The notes below the pieces were generated by a model. The model ran no database searches, was not told the origin of the DNA, and worked only from the letters and a program-made list of their open reading frames with translations. The position numbers were made by a program, and so were the translations under genes. From NCBI GenBank assembly GCA_036278435.1, contig DASULA010000410.1, positions 1-7,283 of the forward strand: DNA of 7,283 bases. Reading direction: 5' to 3'. The DNA comes from DASULA01 sp036278435. Lineage in GTDB: Bacteria > Actinomycetota > Actinomycetes > Mycobacteriales > DASULA01. This document shows positions 4,501 to 7,283 of the stretch, in pieces; the first letter of the stretch is position 1, and every line of letters starts with the position of its first letter.

Positions 4501-6830
4501 ATCGGCTTCGACCGGGCATCTCGGTGGCGGTCGGCGAGGGCCGGGCCGACATCGAGATCCGCACCGTCACCGCGATGACCGACAACACGCTGACCCTGGA
4601 CGCGCCACTGGGCAGGGCGCACGTGGCCGGGGAGCCGACCGGCGTGGAGTTCGTGCAGTACCGGTGGTACTCCGATGTGGACTCCGGCACGGTGTTCTGG
4701 CACGACCACGTGGACGCGATCAGCTCGTGGGCGCACGGCCTGTTCGGGGCGCACATCATCGAGCCGAGGGGCTCGACCTACCACGACCCGGTCACCGGTG
4801 CGCAGATCCGCAGCGGAGCGATCGCCGACATCCACACGTCCGGCTCGGTCGGGGTCGGGGAGAAGGGCAGCTTCCGGGAGTTCATGCTCTTCCTCAGCAA
4901 CGGAAGACGGGGAAGACCTGAAGTGAGCCAGGAACCACTCCAGTTGGGCATGGACCTGAACTTCGGCTCGGAGTGCGAGGAGGGCAACATCAACCTGCGG
5001 GCCGAACCAATCGGGGAACGACTACCCAGAGCCGACCAGCACGACGAATGGAACGGTGGACTCTGCCGGAACGACTACGAGGACGACGCCACCGGGGACC
5101 TGATATCGACCCCGGCCACCATCCAGACCGCGGACCCGTACGTGTTCTCCTCGGTGAAGTACGGCGACCCGAGAACACCGCTGCTGCGCGCCTACGTGGG
5201 TGACCCGGTGGTGATCCGCACCCTGGGCACGGCCGAACGGGTGGAGGCGTTGCGGATCCAGGGTCACCGGTTCCGGCGGGAGCGGTTCAATGTGGACGGC
5301 GAGCTGATGGACACCATGACCACCGGCGCGTCCGAACGATTCGACTACATCCTGGACGGTGGCGCGGGTGGTCCGCGCGGGATGCCTGGTGACTACCTGT
5401 ACTACAGCACCCGCAACTTCGCCTTCGAGAGCGGGGCGTGGGGCATCTTCCGGGTGCACGACACGCTCCAACCCACCCTGAAGCCGCTCCCGGACCGAAC
5501 CCCACCACCGTCAGGCGGCGGCTTCCCGAGCCTGACCCGGACCGGGCAGGATCCACCCACCCCGGACCCGGCGGCCGCACGGAACCCGTGCCCGAGGTCG
5601 TCGCCCAGCCGAAGTTACGACGTGTCGATCTTCGACGCGACGCTGGACTCCGCCCCGACCAGCACGAACCAGCTCCCGTTCCCCGAGGACGACCCGGACG
5701 GGATCGTCTACGCCCTGAGTTCGGACGTGGCCGCCATCAAGTCCGGCACCAAACGGCTGGAACCACTGGTGCTGCGGGCGAACGTGGGTGACTGCGTGCA
5801 CGTCACCCTGCACAACCAGGTCGCCCCGGTCACGGCGTTCGGCGGCACCAGGGCCGGGTTCAGCCTGGCCAAGCTGCTGAGCGACCCGCAGTCCTCCGGC
5901 GGATCGGCGATCGGGTTCAACCCGGACACCACGGTGGGGTTCGGGCAGCAGCGCACCTACACCTTCTATGCCGACCGGGATCTGGGCACCTCGATCTTCC
6001 AGAACCTGGGCAGCGAGGAGTCGCTGCTGCACGGCGCCTACGGCCTGTTCGTCACCGAACCGAAGGGATCGATCTGGCTGGACAACGAGACCGGTGCGTT
6101 CCTGGGTCCGAACGCGACCAGCACGGCGGCGGCGATCATCGTCCCGTTCGGACGGTCGTTCCGGGAGTACGCGGTGACCATGGAGACGACCGACCAACAT
6201 ATCGGTCGCGGCATCATCCCGTACTACGAGCAGGTCGCCGGCACCACCGACGACGAGGACAAACCCGAGGGGCCGGAGACCGACGAGCCGGAGGTACCGC
6301 TGCCGCCCGGGTTCCCCGACGACCTGCAACCGGGGTTCAACGAGATCAACTACCACAGCGCGCCCACGGTGCAGCGAATCGGGCCGCCACGGTTCGGCGG
6401 TGACACCACCGAGGACCTCGGGCTGGCCCTGAACAACCTGCACGGGGTCCCGGAGACCCCGCTGTTCCGGTCCTATCCGGGCGACCCGGTGGTGTTCCGG
6501 GTTGGCATCGGTGCCAGCAACCAGTTCCACACGTTCAACATCCAGGGGCACGAGTTCCCGCTGGAGCCGTACATGTGGGACGACGCGACCGACCACCGCT
6601 CGCAACTGCTCACCGCGCGGGCGCTGACCTCCGGGGAGACGTTGAGCGCCGAACTGGTCGGCGGTGCCGGCGGCCCGCTGCACGCGGTCGGGGACTTCCG
6701 GTACGGCGACGGACGCGGCCCGTTCCTGGAAGCCGGGCTGTGGGGCATCTTCCGGGTGTTGCCGACACCGGGCACCGCCAGTCCCGCTGGCGGCGACCCG
6801 ACCGGGGCACCACTCGCACCGCTGAGCTGA
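1539..6830 (+). CDS. Membrane-anchored six-cupredoxin multicopper oxidase (MnxG-like)
   Basis: A 1763-aa protein expected to oxidise a metal ion or small molecule at the outer cell surface, passing electrons to O2. Residues 28-46, 66-84, 94-115, 155-179 and 191-209 are predicted membrane helices. Inside loops are basic (GFRPTHR; PRGRRLCRLTGR) and the long 116-154 loop is acidic, so the remaining ~1550 residues face outside. These form three similar two-cupredoxin modules (about 237-691, 842-1312, 1351-1763). Each starts with a Cys, then has EPLVLRxxxGxC-type (Cys 317, 902, 1419), INYRSEP-like (525, 1151, 1603) and GDPxTPxxRxYxGDP blocks. Copper ligands: H598/H601/H603, H669-C670-H671, H675 and M680 in domain 2; H936/H938 and H1055/H1057 in domain 3. 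This gives one type 1 site and one trinuclear cluster, with motif order permuted. Domains 1, 4, 5 and 6 lack the ligands. Residues ~968-1036 are an inserted beta domain, and about 692-835 is a long link. MnxG-like Mn(II) oxidation is an inference; ferroxidase or cuprous oxidase activity is possible. Confidence 0.9.
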   Translation: MPRVPEHYVSAADPPGGYPPTHPDTFGRRLVLAAVLSVGVAGWLRLLSSPVFDRLAPPRGAEYLLLDSMLILPLAVAAVTVAARIATGFRPTHRALWFALCTAAGLTLLLVPLVPLRDAVLSIVQDGAEDSPSLASAPLPGLDGGHGWLGWLGSGLWYAVLSWPVVLVLALVTVAVSLAPPRGRRLCRLTGRAALIGLVTVVTVALTSGPGLAAPTAMTVKTGPDTRPSNPAGTGGCASPTVPKRTYDVVALHIDIPLNRFGDHDPYGYMYTLAANEAAVRAFSAATTGPNPTEKVSIGLREDPIQPLVLRARLGECVVIHFTNKIDLSPHAGHDDPVGPIPAASIDVQGAAYQIADGGSAVGQNPTSRMTPAGGTNTYRFYLDPLSGEGGKVFHSGGDSRQYTARGLFGAIIAEPAGSEWLDPITGVDETNNPNWSNWSAMIRPGTGFSFREFTIMYHEVGDEDSSVNRPLSEGPGLQGFGRLVPMVDAKLPGQADLPEEEGEVDFDDADGSGTDAYRPDGRAINYRSEPFWRRLQQLGDIAFPGLPVDQLDPLIKDRLAVGYSSYTFGDPATPMPRSYLGEPTKTRLMHPGSEQLHVHHLHGGGDRWRENPNADDTDMAGGLEKDPIQEAKSIRVDSQTVGPDESYNLEHECGAGGCQQAAGDYLFHCHIPEHYIAGMWSFWRVYDTEQPDLAALPDRDAPPAAVTSDQLVGRTFDDRTIVLSDPGPGQVTLDDWIRGQLPPQGVPIDRDDSTVWNWAVGGTPTAPVYLGEPESTLSWVDYTAPHPGVRDPIMFDPVNGRYAWPLMRPHLGQRPPFSPNGHGGAPWLGSTASPTRPDGLCPASAPLRTYNITAINVGLAETDDETDRHGRIYVLNEDKDATLTNSTKAEPLVIRSNVGDCVAITLSNEMHDTQSIPLKGGGTLTLLAQYKVNMHTHFVQFDPQASDGVITGMSFEQSVGYDRGPGNTTLTADVPAGTTTVPVAGTDRLRPGISVAVGEGRADIEIRTVTAMTDNTLTLDAPLGRAHVAGEPTGVEFVQYRWYSDVDSGTVFWHDHVDAISSWAHGLFGAHIIEPRGSTYHDPVTGAQIRSGAIADIHTSGSVGVGEKGSFREFMLFLSNGRRGRPEVSQEPLQLGMDLNFGSECEEGNINLRAEPIGERLPRADQHDEWNGGLCRNDYEDDATGDLISTPATIQTADPYVFSSVKYGDPRTPLLRAYVGDPVVIRTLGTAERVEALRIQGHRFRRERFNVDGELMDTMTTGASERFDYILDGGAGGPRGMPGDYLYYSTRNFAFESGAWGIFRVHDTLQPTLKPLPDRTPPPSGGGFPSLTRTGQDPPTPDPAAARNPCPRSSPSRSYDVSIFDATLDSAPTSTNQLPFPEDDPDGIVYALSSDVAAIKSGTKRLEPLVLRANVGDCVHVTLHNQVAPVTAFGGTRAGFSLAKLLSDPQSSGGSAIGFNPDTTVGFGQQRTYTFYADRDLGTSIFQNLGSEESLLHGAYGLFVTEPKGSIWLDNETGAFLGPNATSTAAAIIVPFGRSFREYAVTMETTDQHIGRGIIPYYEQVAGTTDDEDKPEGPETDEPEVPLPPGFPDDLQPGFNEINYHSAPTVQRIGPPRFGGDTTEDLGLALNNLHGVPETPLFRSYPGDPVVFRVGIGASNQFHTFNIQGHEFPLEPYMWDDATDHRSQLLTARALTSGETLSAELVGGAGGPLHAVGDFRYGDGRGPFLEAGLWGIFRVLPTPGTASPAGGDPTGAPLAPLS
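4440..4646 (+). other. Inserted ~69-residue beta-type domain within cupredoxin domain 3 of the oxidase
   Basis: Residues 968-1036 of the oxidase interrupt domain 3 between its two HxH motifs. The segment starts TTLTADVPAGTTTVPV and ends with TLTLDAPLGRAHVAG. It is rich in Thr, Val, Gly and Ala, with no Cys or Trp. The pattern resembles small beta-rich modules seen in other secreted actinobacterial proteins, here lodged in a loop. Domains 1 and 5 have no equivalent, so it was gained in one module only. Role unknown; it may cover the trinuclear site or bind a partner. Confidence 0.6.
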
Positions 6831-6853
6831 CCCGGGGGTCGGTCCGGGTCAGC
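6826..6853 (+). terminator. 10-bp hairpin overlapping the oxidase stop codon
   Basis: GCTGACCCGG (6826-6835) pairs with CCGGGTCAGC (6844-6853) around an 8-base loop, and the TGA stop (6828-6830) lies within the left arm. There is no T-run. It may help protect the transcript end or act with the stronger hairpin downstream. Confidence 0.45.
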
Positions 6854-6902
6854 GGTGCACCGCCGGTAACCCGGACCGGGGGCACAGCCAGCACCGCGGC
6901 TC

Positions 6903-6934
6903 CGGTGGCCACGGAGGAACTTCCGTGGCCACCG
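6903..6934. terminator. 13-bp bidirectional terminator between convergent genes
   Basis: Arms 6903-6915 (CGGTGGCCACGGA) and 6922-6934 pair perfectly around a 6-base loop, with nine of 13 pairs being G-C. It lies 72 bp after the oxidase stop and 49 bp after the stop of the opposing right-edge gene, the expected place for a shared terminator. No T-tract is present on either side. Confidence 0.7.
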
Positions 6935-6983
6935 TGAGCCGTGCCCCGCGCCGCCCCTGAGGCCGCCATCGGCCTACGGCGGC

Positions 6984-7283
6984 TCACCCGAACGCGACGG
7001 CCTGCCCCGGCGACTCCGGTTCCACCGGCAGCGGCGCGGCACCGCCGGCGACTGTCGGCAGTGGACGGCGAGGTTCCCACACGCCGGCACCGCCGGGCGG
7101 CGGCCAGCCACCACCGCGCCCACGACCGCGCCCACCAGCAGGACCGGCCGGCTCCAGGTGGATCAGCCGGAACGCGTACCCGGTCCACGCCACGGCGGGC
7201 ACCGCGACCGTGGCCAGCGTGAACGGGAAACCGCCGACGACGCCTCGGGTCAGCACGTCCGCGACGGCCAGGGCCAGCGCACC
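6984..7283 (-). CDS. C-terminal part of a predicted membrane protein (enters from the right edge)
   Basis: The frame is open from the right edge to the TGA at 6986-6984, giving 99 visible residues. The first part is convincing membrane protein: GALALAVADVLTRGVVGG, then FPFTLATVAVPAVAWTGYAF, a probable helix, then RLIHLEP. From about 7145 leftward this frame becomes Gly/Arg/Pro-rich with T-ending codons. In a neighbouring frame the same DNA reads VLLVGAVVGAVVAGRRPAV with GC-ending codons and stops at 6974. Either the gene has a low-complexity tail or it is frameshifted near 7142-7150. The family is not recognised. It converges on the oxidase gene. Confidence 0.55.
   Translation of the reverse strand, partial: GALALAVADVLTRGVVGGFPFTLATVAVPAVAWTGYAFRLIHLEPAGPAGGRGRGRGGGWPPPGGAGVWEPRRPLPTVAGGAAPLPVEPESPGQAVAFG

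Noticed and set aside
2436..4835. A 799-codon open frame on the minus strand
   Set aside because: It lies wholly inside the oxidase gene, is rich in Val/Arg/Gly/His as expected from antisense high-GC DNA, shows no domain pattern, and the plus strand has clear copper motifs here.
5511..6683. A 390-codon open frame on the minus strand
   Set aside because: Antisense shadow of oxidase module 3; low-complexity Arg/Val/Gly composition with no recognisable motifs.
6941..7222. A 93-codon plus-strand frame at the right edge
   Set aside because: Ala/Arg/His/Pro-rich shadow opposite a minus-strand membrane-protein end; it starts just after the terminator hairpin without a ribosome binding site.

Overview
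The window is very GC-rich DNA with strongly GC-biased third codon positions. GTG is used as a start, and the gene families fit a high-GC actinomycete (Actinomycetota); the sequence does not allow a narrower call. There is no rRNA, tRNA, CRISPR array, insertion sequence or phage gene.

Layout from left to right: (1) The 5' end of a minus-strand membrane-protein gene (1-171, running off the left edge). A G-quadruplex-type 9-bp repeat lies in its first codons. (2) A 213-bp gap (172-384) with a run of 15 C, two near-identical hairpins and a 12-bp palindrome between the hairpins. (3) A minus-strand DUF1028-family Ntn-hydrolase-like gene (385-1230). (4) A 308-bp divergent intergenic region (1231-1538) with three TGATC words spaced exactly 22 bp apart and a long inverted repeat in the leader of the next gene. 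(5) One very large plus-strand gene (1539-6830, 1763 aa). It encodes a membrane-anchored six-cupredoxin multicopper oxidase, broadly of the MnxG (manganese oxidase) / ceruloplasmin type. (6) A convergent gap with two hairpins, the second a good bidirectional terminator candidate. (7) The 3' end of another minus-strand membrane-protein gene (6984-7283), which may contain a frameshift.

The centrepiece is the oxidase. It has an N-terminal block of five predicted membrane helices whose charges follow the positive-inside rule. This places about 1550 residues outside the cell. That part is a threefold repeat of two-cupredoxin modules. Only one set of copper ligands survives, and it is in permuted order: the usual C-terminal motifs (HxxHxH, then HCHxxxHxxxxM) are in domain 2, and the usual N-terminal HxH pair is in domain 3. 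The matching positions in domains 1, 4, 5 and 6 have lost their ligands. A 69-residue beta-type insert separates the two HxH motifs. The substrate cannot be read from sequence; Mn(II), Fe(II) or Cu(I) oxidation at the cell surface are candidates. The DUF1028 gene is divergent and may share a control region with the oxidase, but nothing shows that they work together.
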